A DNA stretch of 64,000 nucleotides from Ensifer adhaerens (GCF_002007205.1 NZ_LAZS01000012.1:868001-932000); one strand, 5' to 3'. Counted from the stretch's first letter, positions 53,751 through 63,279 are shown. Numbers and translations are program-made. Notes: a model not told the origin generated them from the sequence alone.

Positions 53751-54656
53751 CTATCGCACAACAGCAGACTTGCGCGCTTGGTCTGCCACCGAACTCGGTT
53801 TATTGTCGGTCCATTGGGGTGGCGCGCCGTACTTGGCTGCGATCGCGCCGAGCAGGCCCGGTGCCCGCCCGAAGGCGTCGCATGCAGCATATTTGGGTTT
53901 TCCACCCAACCAGGATTGCATGCGTTGCCGGGTGGGCAGCGAGATATCCAATGCCTTCGGCTCCTTGCCGGAGATCAGGACCCGAGAAAACTCGTTGGCA
54001 AATTTCGTCGCAAAGCTGTAGGCGTCGCCGACTTGCGAAACACGGGGCTTGTCGAGGATCGAATTCGCACCGCGGGCCCAAAGCATCGCAGCGCTTTGCA
54101 GACCGCCGGCATCGACAGCTTCGGCCTCCACGGCCAAGCCTCCCAAGCCAACAGGCAATCGCGGCACACTGACGGGCAAGACGAAACCGGTACCAACCGT
54201 CACCGCCGTCGAGACCCCGGCGAGCGCCTTGTCTGTGGGAACGATATCGGCGACCACGGAGCGAACCGTGAGATCAGCAGGCTGATCGGCAGAGACCATC
54301 TGGTACCTGTCGCTGAGCGCGACGCAGAGCGCCCGATCGAGAGCGTTCGAGACCAAATCGCGATCGGCGCCGGACTTGATCTTGGAGGCGGCGGAAAAGG
54401 AAAACATCGTCGGCGCGATGCGGACGGTCTTCACGCCGGCCAGACGTTGCCCGTCGACGTAGAGGCGTTTCTTGGCCATCATGCCTTTCGACGGACCAAG
54501 GTTGCTATAGGAGGTCAAAGTCCCCGCCTCCTTCAATGGAACCGATTGGCATCCGGCCAGGGCTGCTGAGAGTAGTCCTGCCAGCGCCACCGCACGGACC
54601 GGGACGGGCAATGAGAAAACCCAGGCAAGCGATTGAATTGAATATTCTTTTAGCAC
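53751..54656 (-). CDS. DUF3313-family lipoprotein
   Basis: A 301-residue lipoprotein. It has a long N-terminus, a hydrophobic stretch and a lipobox at about residues 32-36 (LAGCQ). The DUF3313 core follows (SYSNLGPSKGMMAKKRLYVDGQRLAGVKTVRIAPTMF, VSNALDRALCVALSDRYQMV, DLTVRSVVADIVPT), then a C-terminal extension with DAYSFATKFANEFSRVLISG. It is probably attached to the outer membrane. Monocistronic as far as I can see. Confidence 0.8.
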   Translation of the reverse strand: MLKEYSIQSLAWVFSLPVPVRAVALAGLLSAALAGCQSVPLKEAGTLTSYSNLGPSKGMMAKKRLYVDGQRLAGVKTVRIAPTMFSFSAASKIKSGADRDLVSNALDRALCVALSDRYQMVSADQPADLTVRSVVADIVPTDKALAGVSTAVTVGTGFVLPVSVPRLPVGLGGLAVEAEAVDAGGLQSAAMLWARGANSILDKPRVSQVGDAYSFATKFANEFSRVLISGKEPKALDISLPTRQRMQSWLGGKPKYAACDAFGRAPGLLGAIAAKYGAPPQWTDNKPSSVADQARKSAVVR

Positions 54657-54819
54657 GTTTCATGATCTCCGTTGGCATGCAACGGCGACCTTGGGGATGG
54701 ACAATTGCTACAGAATTACAAGCTGGTCCGCGTTGTGACCGGGGAAGCTGTTATGGCAAATCGCGCCTTCATGCATCGGCGCAGCGGCAACGGCGACACA
54801 GTATCCCATGCCTTGCGGA

Positions 54820-56157
54820 TCAGAGGTGGACGGAAACTGTGGTTCCGCTCGCTGAACTCGTGAGGCTGACGTGCCCCCCGTGGTTTGAGGCCACCTGCTT
54901 CACGAGGCACAAACCAAGACCCGCACCCGTATCCTTGGGAGAAACTCTGTAGAAGGGTTCAAAGACGAGTTCCTGATGCTCGGCAGGTATGCCGGGTCCT
55001 TCGTCGGAAACCTCCACGCGCCCATCGCTTGAGACCGAGACGGCTATCATGCCGGCATTGCCACCGTGATCGATTGCATTTCGGACAAGGTTCGTGACCG
55101 CGCGCAACACGGCGGGCGGGTTGCCCTTTCGCACAAGCGTCTCCACGTCACTGTGGAAGGACACCTGATAGCCACCCCCTATCGCCAGCGGAGCGAGATC
55201 GGCAACCGCCGATCGCGCGATGTCAACCAAATCCATCGGCTCGTCGAGAACGAGCGCCTGGTCGTTGCGCTCGAAGTCCAGAAGCTGCTCTGCGGTTTCT
55301 GCGAGCCGGGCGACATCATCCATCAGGCGCGTCCTCTCCCGCCCATCGGGCATGCCATCGATGCGCGTCTGCATGATCGCAATGGGGGTTCGCAGTTCGT
55401 GGGCCGCATCGATCAGGAAGCGACGCCGCTTTTTGGACTCGCCCTCAAGGCGGTCAAGTGCGCCGTTGAATGCGATCAGAACCGGGGCGACCTCGTTCGG
55501 GATTCCAGCGAGCGGAAGACGTGTCCCGTGGCGGCGCGGATCGATCCGCGATGCTTCGTTGGCAACCTCGCTCACCGTCGCGAGAGCACGCCCGACGATG
55601 TGAGGAACGGCAAGAAAAATCGCTGGGAGAGCACTGGCGATCAACGACAGGTAGATCGGATAGGCCTTCGCCAAGAGAGCCAGGGCGCCCCAGCCCTTGT
55701 CCGCCACGCCGCCAAACAGAATCCGCACTTCGCCAGCCGGCGTCTTCGCGTTTTCGATCGTCGCAATCTCGCCGGTGGTTGCGGCCCCCCTGATGTCCGC
55801 TTCGTCGAACAGGTGGATTACCGAGGGCAGCCCGGCATAGGCGGCCGGAATAGATCCGTAGGACGCCAAGGTACCGCTGGTGGTGGCGACCACGAACCAC
55901 AACGCGCTGTTTTGCGCCTTGAGCGTCGTCAGCTCATGGGTCTCGGAAAGCTGCAGCTGACCGTCGTTTCCCCGGCCTACGGCGGAGGACACGACCGAGA
56001 TGACCGTCCCCTCCATGGCCGTGTTCGGCGACATGATGGTGGTTGCCCAGATGGAGAGCCCAATCATCACCGAGGCGACGACGGCGATGATGACAAGGCT
56101 CAATTGCCAGCTGAGGCGCCACCAGAGCGACGGATTGCGTCTTGCCACCTGCCCCAT
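54820..56157 (-). CDS. sensor histidine kinase of an OmpR-type pair
   Basis: A 445-residue membrane kinase. It has a first membrane helix (about residues 12-38), a periplasmic sensor (about 40-160), a second helix (about 165-190) and HAMP. HisKA carries the phospho-histidine in AAHELRTPIAIMQTRIDG, and the HATPase domain has NLVRNAIDHGG, SDEGPGIP and GAGLGLCLVKQVASNHGG. ATG 56157 is preceded by a duplicated purine-rich ribosome site. It would phosphorylate the regulator encoded just upstream. The signal is unknown; the iron-uptake genes lie divergently. Confidence 0.88.
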   Translation of the reverse strand: MGQVARRNPSLWWRLSWQLSLVIIAVVASVMIGLSIWATTIMSPNTAMEGTVISVVSSAVGRGNDGQLQLSETHELTTLKAQNSALWFVVATTSGTLASYGSIPAAYAGLPSVIHLFDEADIRGAATTGEIATIENAKTPAGEVRILFGGVADKGWGALALLAKAYPIYLSLIASALPAIFLAVPHIVGRALATVSEVANEASRIDPRRHGTRLPLAGIPNEVAPVLIAFNGALDRLEGESKKRRRFLIDAAHELRTPIAIMQTRIDGMPDGRERTRLMDDVARLAETAEQLLDFERNDQALVLDEPMDLVDIARSAVADLAPLAIGGGYQVSFHSDVETLVRKGNPPAVLRAVTNLVRNAIDHGGNAGMIAVSVSSDGRVEVSDEGPGIPAEHQELVFEPFYRVSPKDTGAGLGLCLVKQVASNHGGHVSLTSSASGTTVSVHL

Positions 56158-56190
56158 CACTCTTCCTTCAGCCCCATCACTCTTCCTTCA
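56151..56190. repeat. perfect 20-bp tandem duplication at the regulator/kinase junction
   Basis: Positions 56151-56170 and 56171-56190 are identical. On the coding strand each unit carries the regulator's last codons, a TGATG stop/start pair and an AAGGAAGAG ribosome site. Removing one copy would fuse the regulator stop and the kinase start into a one-base TGATG overlap, so the duplication appears recent and pushes the two frames 17 bases apart. Confidence 0.9.
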
Positions 56191-56848
56191 GGAGGTAACC
56201 GACCCCACGGATGTTGTGGATCGAAACGCCGGCCCCAGCATCCGCCAGCCGCTTGCGGAGCCTTGAAATGTGGGCATCGATCGCGTTCGACTGGATCTCT
56301 TCTTCGTAGTTGTAGACCGCAGCTTCGAGTGTCGAGCGAAGAACGGTTTTGTCCCGCCGCCTGGCAAGGGCCTGGAGGACGAAGAGTTCGCGCCTTGGGA
56401 CGTCGAGCTTCACGTCATCGACGGTCACAGTGAGGTTCAGCGGATCGAGCGCCATGCGTCCCACCTTGATTAGAAGCTCGGCAAGCGCAGCCGGACGGCG
56501 CAACACGGCGCGCAGGCGCGCCATCAGTTCTTCGACAAGAAAGGGCTTGCCGAGATAGTCGTCCGCCCCGGTGTCGAGACCTTCAACCCGTTCCATTGGC
56601 TCGTTGCGTGCCGTCAGGACGATGATCGGCGCGTCCTGGCCAATGCGGCGCAATTGCGGGATGAAGCTCAGCCCTTCGCCGTCGGGCAGGCGTCGGTCGA
56701 GAAGAATCGCGCCGTATTCGTTCTGACGCGCAAGTTCGGCCGCGTCGGCGAGATGGGTCGTATGGTCGATGACGATACCATATTTGCTGAGCGCCACAGC
56801 CAGCGCGGCCGCCAGCTCTCTCTCGTCTTCGATCAGCAGTATCCGCAT
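56177..56848 (-). CDS. OmpR-family response regulator
   Basis: A 223-residue regulator. The receiver (residues 1-115) has RILLIEDE acidic residues, the phospho-acceptor aspartate in ILLDRRLPDGEG, threonine in VLTAR and lysine in LGKPF. The winged-helix DNA-binding domain (about 125-220) includes RRELFVLQALARR and SNAIDAHISRLRKRL and ends RGVGYLLKEE. I use ATG 56848; a GTG two codons upstream is possible. It pairs with the downstream kinase and is divergent from fhuC. Confidence 0.9.
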   Translation of the reverse strand: MRILLIEDERELAAALAVALSKYGIVIDHTTHLADAAELARQNEYGAILLDRRLPDGEGLSFIPQLRRIGQDAPIIVLTARNEPMERVEGLDTGADDYLGKPFLVEELMARLRAVLRRPAALAELLIKVGRMALDPLNLTVTVDDVKLDVPRRELFVLQALARRRDKTVLRSTLEAAVYNYEEEIQSNAIDAHISRLRKRLADAGAGVSIHNIRGVGYLLKEE

Positions 56849-57352
56849 CGGCACCCCATGGTTTCAGCGTCCCGAATCTGCCGGGAGAATTGCAGCAGCA
56901 TTACGGAGCTCATGCTTCCTGCAGAAGGCAGCAACTCTGACGCGGTTCAAAATGACAATCGCGGTACGCACTGAAAGTCGCGCTTCGAGAGAGTTTTCCG
57001 AACAAATTTCATCAGGTAGGCTGAAATTTGTGTCCTTGACCACGCGGGGGTACGGGGCCGGAGTGCGGCGCAGTGCCAATCGCCTCCATTCCGGGGACTA
57101 ACGATGGAGCTCGACCCAGATCCGCGGGGGTTGGATCGTAGGCGGCCAATAAACGCACAGGGGCCAGCGCTGGTGACCGAGGCCGGCCGCCGAGCCTTCC
57201 TAAGCGGCAGGTCTGCCGCTTCTTCCTCTGCGAATTTCCCGTCGACATTGTGCGGTCGATGTACAAAGCACCGCAGAGTGTTGCCAAGCGGGGGCGACGA
57301 AATGTAGAGGAAATGATCGTCCCTTTCGCGGACTTTGCAGGGTTTTTTCGCG
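56849..57352. other. divergent intergenic region between the regulator and fhuC
   Basis: About 500 bases. It must hold the promoters of both flanking operons. The long minus-strand ORF through it (57012-57653) is a shadow. I found no clean TGA-N9-TCA iron box; the nearest approach (TGA-N9-TCG at about 57313) has a mismatch. Confidence 0.4.
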
Positions 57353-58156
57353 ATGAATGAAACTGAAACCTCGTCCGCGCCCGTTCACGCATTTTCGTTG
57401 CAGAATGTCGGCGTGGCAATCGAGGGCCGGGCGCTACTGCGGTCGATTTCGCTGAACGTTGCGAAAGGCAGGTCGGTCGCACTGGTCGGCCACAATGGAT
57501 CGGGCAAATCAACGCTGCTGAAACTTCTCGGCCGGCTTGCCACGCCGACCACCGGCCAGATCCACTTCGAAGGCGCACCTCTTGAAAACTGGGATCGCCG
57601 GAAGTTGGCGCGCCGGCTGGCCCACCTACCTCAAAACCTCCCGCTTGCTCCAAACCTACAGGTCAAGGAACTGGTGGCTCTCGGACGCTATCCCTGGCAC
57701 GGCGCTTTGGGCCGCTTCTCCCAAACGGATCGCGATAAGGTGGACGAAGCGATCGAGCTTACCCAGCTCGGTCCGTTCGCCGACCGCATGGTCGACAGCC
57801 TTTCCGGCGGCGAACGGCAGCGCGCCTGGATCGCGATGCTCGTCGCGCAAGACGCCACTTGCATGCTGCTCGACGAACCGATCTCCGCACTGGACATCGC
57901 CCACCAAATCGAAGTCCTTTCGCTCGTGCGGCGACTGACAACCCAAAAAGGCGTGACAGTCATCTCGGTGCTGCATGACGTCAACATGGCGGCACGTTTT
58001 TGTGATGAAACGATCGCTCTTCGGGGCGGCGAGGTCGTCGCTATCGGAACACCCGAAAGCATCATGAGGCCCGCGGAACTCGGTCGCATCTTCGGTGTGG
58101 AAATGGGCGTTTTTAGCGAACCGTTCTCCGGCCGACCGCTCGCCTTCGCTCGGTAG
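57353..58156 (+). CDS. fhuC: iron-hydroxamate ABC transporter ATPase (FhuC-like)
   Basis: A 267-residue ATPase of the iron-siderophore importer group. It has Walker A GHNGSGKSTLLKLL, the Q-loop in LAHLPQNLPLAPNLQVKELVALGRYPWHG (the GRYPWHG wording is typical of FhuC/FecE), signature LSGGERQRAWIAM, Walker B CMLLDEPISALD and the switch histidine in VLHDVNMA. It powers uptake through FhuB with FhuD, encoded 4-6 kb downstream beyond the signalling genes, an unusual order. The start chosen is ATG 57353. Confidence 0.88.
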   Translation: MNETETSSAPVHAFSLQNVGVAIEGRALLRSISLNVAKGRSVALVGHNGSGKSTLLKLLGRLATPTTGQIHFEGAPLENWDRRKLARRLAHLPQNLPLAPNLQVKELVALGRYPWHGALGRFSQTDRDKVDEAIELTQLGPFADRMVDSLSGGERQRAWIAMLVAQDATCMLLDEPISALDIAHQIEVLSLVRRLTTQKGVTVISVLHDVNMAARFCDETIALRGGEVVAIGTPESIMRPAELGRIFGVEMGVFSEPFSGRPLAFAR

Positions 58157-58198
58157 TATCGCCTGTGCTACCATTGCAACACCATTCGCACTGAAATA

Positions 58199-58213
58199 TG
58201 ATATTTATAATCA
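58199..58213. promoter_or_regulatory. iron-responsive operator (IRO/RirA-type box) before fecI
   Basis: TGA-TATTTATAA-TCA, a near-palindrome that fits the TGA-N9-TCA pattern of rhizobial RirA-regulated promoters, in an unusually A+T-rich patch 60 bases before the sigma gene start. RirA would repress the sigma gene when iron is sufficient. The assignment is from pattern and context. Confidence 0.6.
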
Positions 58214-58273
58214 AGTATTGAGAAACGTCGTTGCCGCCCTTATGAATGCTGCAGTGAACGACGGGATAGGGCG

Positions 58274-58783
58274 GTGGCGGAGAAAGACGACGATCTGCTG
58301 GATGTGTTTCTGCGTTTGCAGCCGCATCTCATCCGCTACTTTTCAACGCGCACCCGCTCTCGCGAGGATTCTGAGGACCTCGCCCAAGAGGCCTGGATCA
58401 AGCTCTCACGCAACGGAGCCGCAGCCCTTGCCGCTCCGGCGCCGTACCTGCGGCGTATCGCCCGCAGTCTGGCCATCGACCACTCACGCAGTCCGTCGCG
58501 CTACCTGACGTCGACCGAAGTCGGAGTTCTGCTCAATGTTGCAGATCAGCGCCCAACGCCCGAGAGGATGCTGGAACATCGCGACACGCTGGATCATCTG
58601 CGTCGGGCAATGGATGAACTGACGCCCCGCCAGCGCGCCATGCTAATAGCCTCACGCTTTGAAAAGCAGCGTCATCGCGATATAGCAGAGGCCTTCGGTG
58701 TCTCGATCCGCACGGTAGAAATGGAGATCCGCAAGGCGATCGACCATTGCGGCGAGCGGCTTGCCAAACTAAACCGCAAATAA
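58274..58783 (+). CDS. fecI: FecI-type ECF sigma factor
   Basis: A 169-residue ECF sigma with region 2 at about residues 10-75 (LIRYFSTRTRSREDSEDLAQEAWIKLSR, APYLRRIARSLAIDHSRS) and region 4 at about 105-160 (MDELTPRQRAMLIASRFEKQRHRDIAEAFGVSIRTVEMEIRKAIDHC). It starts at a GTG behind GGGCG. With the following FecR and TonB receptor it forms a cell-surface signalling set that switches on receptor expression when the siderophore is present. The iron box sits directly upstream. Confidence 0.9.
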   Translation: MAEKDDDLLDVFLRLQPHLIRYFSTRTRSREDSEDLAQEAWIKLSRNGAAALAAPAPYLRRIARSLAIDHSRSPSRYLTSTEVGVLLNVADQRPTPERMLEHRDTLDHLRRAMDELTPRQRAMLIASRFEKQRHRDIAEAFGVSIRTVEMEIRKAIDHCGERLAKLNRK

Positions 58784-58858
58784 CGATTTCGCTTTTTCGC
58801 ATTTGGTTCGTTAAGTCAATCGAGCCCGTCGAGAGTGCATGTGCGGGGAGCTGAGAGC

Positions 58859-59785
58859 GTGTCGTTGAAGGATTTTGAATCTCTGAAGAGCGAAGCGTCA
58901 GCCTGGGTCGTGCGCTTGACGTCCGGCGAGGCCACGGTGCGCGATGCCGAGGCCCTGAAGCACTGGAGGGAGCTGAGCCCGGAGCATGAACGCGCGTTTC
59001 GCGAGGCGGCCCTCCTTTGGCAAACGCTGGAACAAACCGCAACGCCACGCGTGCAACAATCGCGTATCACGCGTCGTGCCATGCTTTCGGGGAGCATTGC
59101 CGCCGGCGGGTTGCTCGCAGCTGCCGGTCTGTCAGAACTTGGATACTTGCCCTCTTTAAACACGCTGACGGCTGACCACGCCACGGCGGTGGGCGAGCAG
59201 AAAATTGTCAACCTGCCGGACGGTTCCATCGCCACCCTCGACGGAGGAACGGCCATTGATCTTGATTTTTCGGAGAAGCACCGTCGGCTTTTGCTGCGGA
59301 CTGGGGCCGCCATGTTCGAGGCCCGTGCGGAGCCTGAGCGTCCCTTTGTCGTTGCAGCAGCTACGGGCACCAGCGCAACCACGGGCGGTTCATTCGCAGT
59401 CGAACTTGGCCCCGCCGAGGTCTCCGTCGACTGCCTGGAGGGAAGCATCTCGGTCGAGTGCGTGAACACGGTCCATCTCGCCTCCAGCGAGGCCGTGCGC
59501 TACTCCGAGCATGGCGTCAGCGACGTCACTTTCTCGGATGCCGCCACGACCGCGTCCTGGCGCAGAGGCTTTCTGACGTTTCGCGATCGCAAGGTGACAG
59601 ATGTGGTCTCGGACCTGAACCGACATCGCAAGGGTCGCGTGGTGGTCGCCGACCGTGCGGCCGGTGCCCGCCGCATCACCGGTGTCTTCCATCTCAAGCG
59701 GCCAGAGGAGATTCTCTCTCATCTCGAGTCGATGCTGCACCTGCGACGCCTGGATGCGCCTGGCGGCATCGTGCTCCTCATCTAG
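58859..59785 (+). CDS. fecR: FecR-type anti-sigma/transmembrane regulator
   Basis: A 308-residue regulator. The N-terminal cytoplasmic part has the DUF4880 pattern (SEASAWVVRLTSGEATVRDAEALKHWRELSPEHERAF), a membrane segment lies at about residues 70-92, and the periplasmic FecR domain carries LPDGSIATLDGGTAIDLDF and FRRGFLTFRDRKVTDVVSDLNRH-like motifs. It passes the signal from the receptor's N-terminal domain to FecI. GTG 58859 has a GGGGAG ribosome site; ATG 58835 is the alternative start. Confidence 0.88.
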   Translation: MSLKDFESLKSEASAWVVRLTSGEATVRDAEALKHWRELSPEHERAFREAALLWQTLEQTATPRVQQSRITRRAMLSGSIAAGGLLAAAGLSELGYLPSLNTLTADHATAVGEQKIVNLPDGSIATLDGGTAIDLDFSEKHRRLLLRTGAAMFEARAEPERPFVVAAATGTSATTGGSFAVELGPAEVSVDCLEGSISVECVNTVHLASSEAVRYSEHGVSDVTFSDAATTASWRRGFLTFRDRKVTDVVSDLNRHRKGRVVVADRAAGARRITGVFHLKRPEEILSHLESMLHLRRLDAPGGIVLLI

Positions 59786-59953
59786 ATCCACATTTGTGCG
59801 CTCCAGCCCGGCACTTCGGCGCCAATCCGACACATGAACAGATAAGTAGAAAGTCCCGCCCAAAGAAAATTTGCGGGTTTTCCATTCTCCATCGTTTTGG
59901 CCTGTGAGACGCGCGCTCAGCGCGCGCCGGAAACAGCAAGACGGGGCTAAACC

Positions 59954-62395
59954 ATGCACAATTCGAAGCGGCAAAAGCAGAGCGGGATCCGCCGCCCGCG
60001 AACAAAGGCCGTCCTTTATGCCAGCGTAACCCTGGCGATCGGGCTTGCCGGCGTTTCCTTGTCGGCTTCTCCGGTTTTAGCCCAGGCAGCGACGGTCTAT
60101 TCGGTCCCCGCCGGCGCTCTTGACACCGCGCTTACCCGATTTGGTGTGGCGAGTGGCATTCAGGTGCTCTCTGACAGCGGGACGACCAGTCGTCTGAAGA
60201 GCCCGGGCGTCAGCGGCGCGCGTACCCCAAACGAGGCTCTGTCGGCACTTCTTTCCGGTACGGGCCTTACCTATCGTTTCGCGGGCCAGAAGAGTGTGAC
60301 CATCGTCAATCCCGCGGCCGACGTTGGCATCCATACGGGCGCCACCCAGCTTCAGGCGATCGTCGCCCACGGCGAACGGGCTGGCTGGGGACCGGTCGAC
60401 GGCTTTGTTGCCAAGAACAGCCTGACTGGTACCAAGACCGACACACCGCTCATGGAAACGCCGCAGTCCGTTTCCGTCGTCAGTGCCGAGCAGATTGAAG
60501 CGCAGAATGCCTCATCGATTGGCGCAACATTGCGCTACACGGCCGGTGTCGTGGGGGAGACGACCGGCGCAGCCGACACGCGTTACGGTGGGCTCCTGAT
60601 CCGCGGCTTCGATATGACGGGCGAGGCATTTTACCGCGACGGCCTCAAGCTGCCGGGAACCAGCTACGGTGACTTCCAGGCGCTTGACCCCTATGGTGCC
60701 GAACGCATCGAAGTCTTGAAAGGACCGGCGTCAGTGCTCTATGGCCAGAACGGCCCGGGAGGTATCGTCAACTATGTCAGCAAGCGCCCGACCGATACGA
60801 CCTTCAATGAAATTTCGCTGGGCGCCGGCAATTTTGACACGTTCGAAACCCAGTTCGATTTCTCCGGGCCCTTCAGCGAAGAGAGCGATTGGAGTTATCG
60901 CCTGACAGGCGTCGGCCGCAACGCCAAATCCCAGGTTGATTTCGTTGACGACGATCGCATTTTCGTTGCCCCGGCGCTGACCTACAGCCCCGACGAGGAC
61001 ACAACGCTGACAATCCTGGGCAACTACCAGCGCGACAGGGCAGGCTGGGGACTTCAGTTCATGCCGGCGCTTGGCACAGTTTTCGATAACGACGGTCGCA
61101 GCATCCCGACGAACCGATTCCTCGGCGAACCGGATTTCGATTACTACAACACGGATCAGGGATCGCTCGGCTATATGTTCGAGCACAAGTTTTCCGAGGA
61201 TCTGACGGTCCGCCAGAACGTTCGTTATTCGCATCTCGCAAACGACCAGGCGATCATCTATGGCGGTGGTTATCTGGACTCAGCGACCGGCGAGCTATCC
61301 CGGTGGTCAGACAAGGGCAGTTCGCGGCTCAATACGATCGCGGTCGACAATCAGGTCCAGTACGAAGTCGATACCGGACCGCTCTCGCACACCCTGCTCG
61401 GTGGTCTTGACTATCGTTGGACACGGTTTCAGGACATCTCGGATGCCTATACCGTCGACCCGATCAACGTCTTCGACCCCGTCTATGGCAGCGATCCGGT
61501 CTTCTCCCGCCATTCCAACAACACGGTCACGTCGCAGAACCAGGTCGGTCTCTATGCCCAGGACCAGATAAAGATCGACAATTGGTCCTTTGCGTTGGGC
61601 GGTCGCTACGACTGGGCATCGACCGACCTCGACAACCGGCTTGCCGGAACAGAGGTCGACAAGTCTGTTTCCGCGTTCACCGGCCGCGCCGGTGCGCTCT
61701 ATACGTTCGACAATGGTATCGCCCCCTATGTCAGCTATTCAGAATCCTTCCTGCCGCCGCTCGACGTTTCTGCCACCGGTGCCCTTTTTGAACCGGAACG
61801 CGGTCGGCAATGGGAAGCCGGGGTAAAGTACCAGCCGCCGGGCTTTGACAGCTACCTTACGGCCTCGGTGTTCGAACTGGTGCGCGAAAACGCAATCCGC
61901 TGGGATGCAGTGGGCGGCACTTGGGAGCCGCGGCAGACGGGCGAGATCACCTCGCGCGGCGTCGAGATCGAGGCGGTGGCAAGCCTCGAGCACAATTTCA
62001 ACCTGCGCGCCAGCTATACCTATCTTGATGTCGAGATCACCAAGGATCCCGACGGTGGCAACAAGGGGCGCTGGCCGACGGCCGTTCCTCAGCATACGGC
62101 CGCCCTTTGGGCGGACTATCGCGTGGAAAGTGATGGGTTTCTCGATGGCCTCGGACTTGGCGCGGGCGTGCGTTACGTCGGCGCCAGTTACGGAAACGAC
62201 GCGAATTCGTTCAAGGTGCCGGCCAGCACCGTTGTCGACGCCTCGCTCAGCTATAAGATCGAAGACGTCATTCTCTCTGTGAACGCGACCAATCTCTTTG
62301 ACAAAAAATACGTAGCCTCGTGCTTCAATGAGACATTCGGCTGCTTCTACGGCGAACGACGTCGCGTCATGGCGAAGGCGACGCTTCGTTGGTAG
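59954..62395 (+). CDS. TonB-dependent siderophore receptor with signalling domain
   Basis: An 813-residue outer-membrane receptor. It has a signal peptide (about residues 18-45, cleavage after VLAQA), an STN signalling domain (about 52-120, YSVPAGALDTALTRFGVASGIQVL), a plug (about 150-270, ETPQSVSVVSAEQI, GLLIRGFD, VLKGPASVLYGQNGPGGIVNYVSKRP) and a 22-strand barrel ending in a C-terminal tryptophan. The STN domain and the fecIR neighbours show it is a transducing receptor. The accompanying fhu genes point to a hydroxamate siderophore (FhuA/FhuE/FoxA-like). Confidence 0.93.
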   Translation: MHNSKRQKQSGIRRPRTKAVLYASVTLAIGLAGVSLSASPVLAQAATVYSVPAGALDTALTRFGVASGIQVLSDSGTTSRLKSPGVSGARTPNEALSALLSGTGLTYRFAGQKSVTIVNPAADVGIHTGATQLQAIVAHGERAGWGPVDGFVAKNSLTGTKTDTPLMETPQSVSVVSAEQIEAQNASSIGATLRYTAGVVGETTGAADTRYGGLLIRGFDMTGEAFYRDGLKLPGTSYGDFQALDPYGAERIEVLKGPASVLYGQNGPGGIVNYVSKRPTDTTFNEISLGAGNFDTFETQFDFSGPFSEESDWSYRLTGVGRNAKSQVDFVDDDRIFVAPALTYSPDEDTTLTILGNYQRDRAGWGLQFMPALGTVFDNDGRSIPTNRFLGEPDFDYYNTDQGSLGYMFEHKFSEDLTVRQNVRYSHLANDQAIIYGGGYLDSATGELSRWSDKGSSRLNTIAVDNQVQYEVDTGPLSHTLLGGLDYRWTRFQDISDAYTVDPINVFDPVYGSDPVFSRHSNNTVTSQNQVGLYAQDQIKIDNWSFALGGRYDWASTDLDNRLAGTEVDKSVSAFTGRAGALYTFDNGIAPYVSYSESFLPPLDVSATGALFEPERGRQWEAGVKYQPPGFDSYLTASVFELVRENAIRWDAVGGTWEPRQTGEITSRGVEIEAVASLEHNFNLRASYTYLDVEITKDPDGGNKGRWPTAVPQHTAALWADYRVESDGFLDGLGLGAGVRYVGASYGNDANSFKVPASTVVDASLSYKIEDVILSVNATNLFDKKYVASCFNETFGCFYGERRRVMAKATLRW

Positions 62396-63279
62396 TCACT
62401 CAGGAGCTCCGGCGGCGTGCCTTCCTGTTCGGGATCGCCGCCGGCGCAACGGGACTCGCATCCCGGATGCCACCGGCTCGCGCGGCCGATGCTCCTTCCG
62501 CCGTCTGCCTGGAGTGGACGTCTGCGGAAATGCTTCTGAGCCTTGGCATCACGCCACGCGCTGTTGCGGACATTGCCGGTTATCGTGTCTGGGCCGTCTC
62601 CCCACCCCTTCCGGAGAGCGTGCTTGATCTCGGCTCGCGGGGCGAGCCGAGCATGGAGCGCATAGCGACAATCAAGCCCGATCTCATCGTCACCGCCTCA
62701 GGCTACGGCCTCGACGCGAACCGCCTTCAGCGCTTCGCTCCGGTCGAGACACTGAAACTCTACGAAGGGTCCGCCACCGCGCTTTCCGACACGGCGCGCG
62801 AGTTCGTTCGACTTGCCGCGCACCTCGGGAGACGCCCGCAGGCCGAAGAGAGGATCGCAAAGCTCTCAACCGACCTTGCGGCCATGCGGGCCGAGCTCGC
62901 AACCAGGAAGCTTCCCCGCGTCGCCGTCGTCAGTCTCTTCGACGACCGGCACGCCCGCGTTTACGGTCGCAACGGCCTGTTCCAGGATGTCCTGGACCAG
63001 CTCGGCGTGGAAAACGCCTGGACCGGAGCAACCTCCGCCTGGGGTTTCGCGACCGTGAGCTTCGAAAAGCTCGTGACCCTTGGCGATTGCATCATCGTTT
63101 CGCTTCAGCCCGTGCCGGCCAATGTGAAGATTCGCATTCAACAAAGCCGTCTCTGGGCGGCACTGCCGGCCGTCCGGCGACAACAGGTAATAAATATTCC
63201 GGCAGTCTGGCCGTTTGGCGGAATCGCCGCGGCCGACCGCTTCGCTGGTTTCCTAAGAGGGAGCCTGCTTCGCCTATGA
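62389..63279 (+). CDS. fhuD: iron-hydroxamate periplasmic binding protein (FhuD-like)
   Basis: A 296-residue siderophore-binding protein. It has a twin-arginine-like leader (RRRAFLFGIAAGATGLA), then the class III binding fold: CLEWTSAEMLLSLGITPRAVADIAGYRVW, SMERIATIKPDLIVTAS, a long backbone helix near residue 150, and the C-terminal INIPAVWPFGGIAAADRFAGFL. The start is TTG 62389, overlapping the receptor stop by seven bases; no ATG is available in frame. It delivers ferric hydroxamates to FhuB. Confidence 0.88.
   Translation: MVVTQELRRRAFLFGIAAGATGLASRMPPARAADAPSAVCLEWTSAEMLLSLGITPRAVADIAGYRVWAVSPPLPESVLDLGSRGEPSMERIATIKPDLIVTASGYGLDANRLQRFAPVETLKLYEGSATALSDTAREFVRLAAHLGRRPQAEERIAKLSTDLAAMRAELATRKLPRVAVVSLFDDRHARVYGRNGLFQDVLDQLGVENAWTGATSAWGFATVSFEKLVTLGDCIIVSLQPVPANVKIRIQQSRLWAALPAVRRQQVINIPAVWPFGGIAAADRFAGFLRGSLLRL

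Noticed and set aside
55066-56433. 455-codon plus-strand ORF
   Set aside because: Antisense shadow of the histidine kinase and response regulator; composition is arginine/histidine-rich without motifs.
57012-57653. 213-codon minus-strand ORF across the fhuC promoter region
   Set aside because: It overlaps the fhuC coding region antisense and has no domain or start signal.
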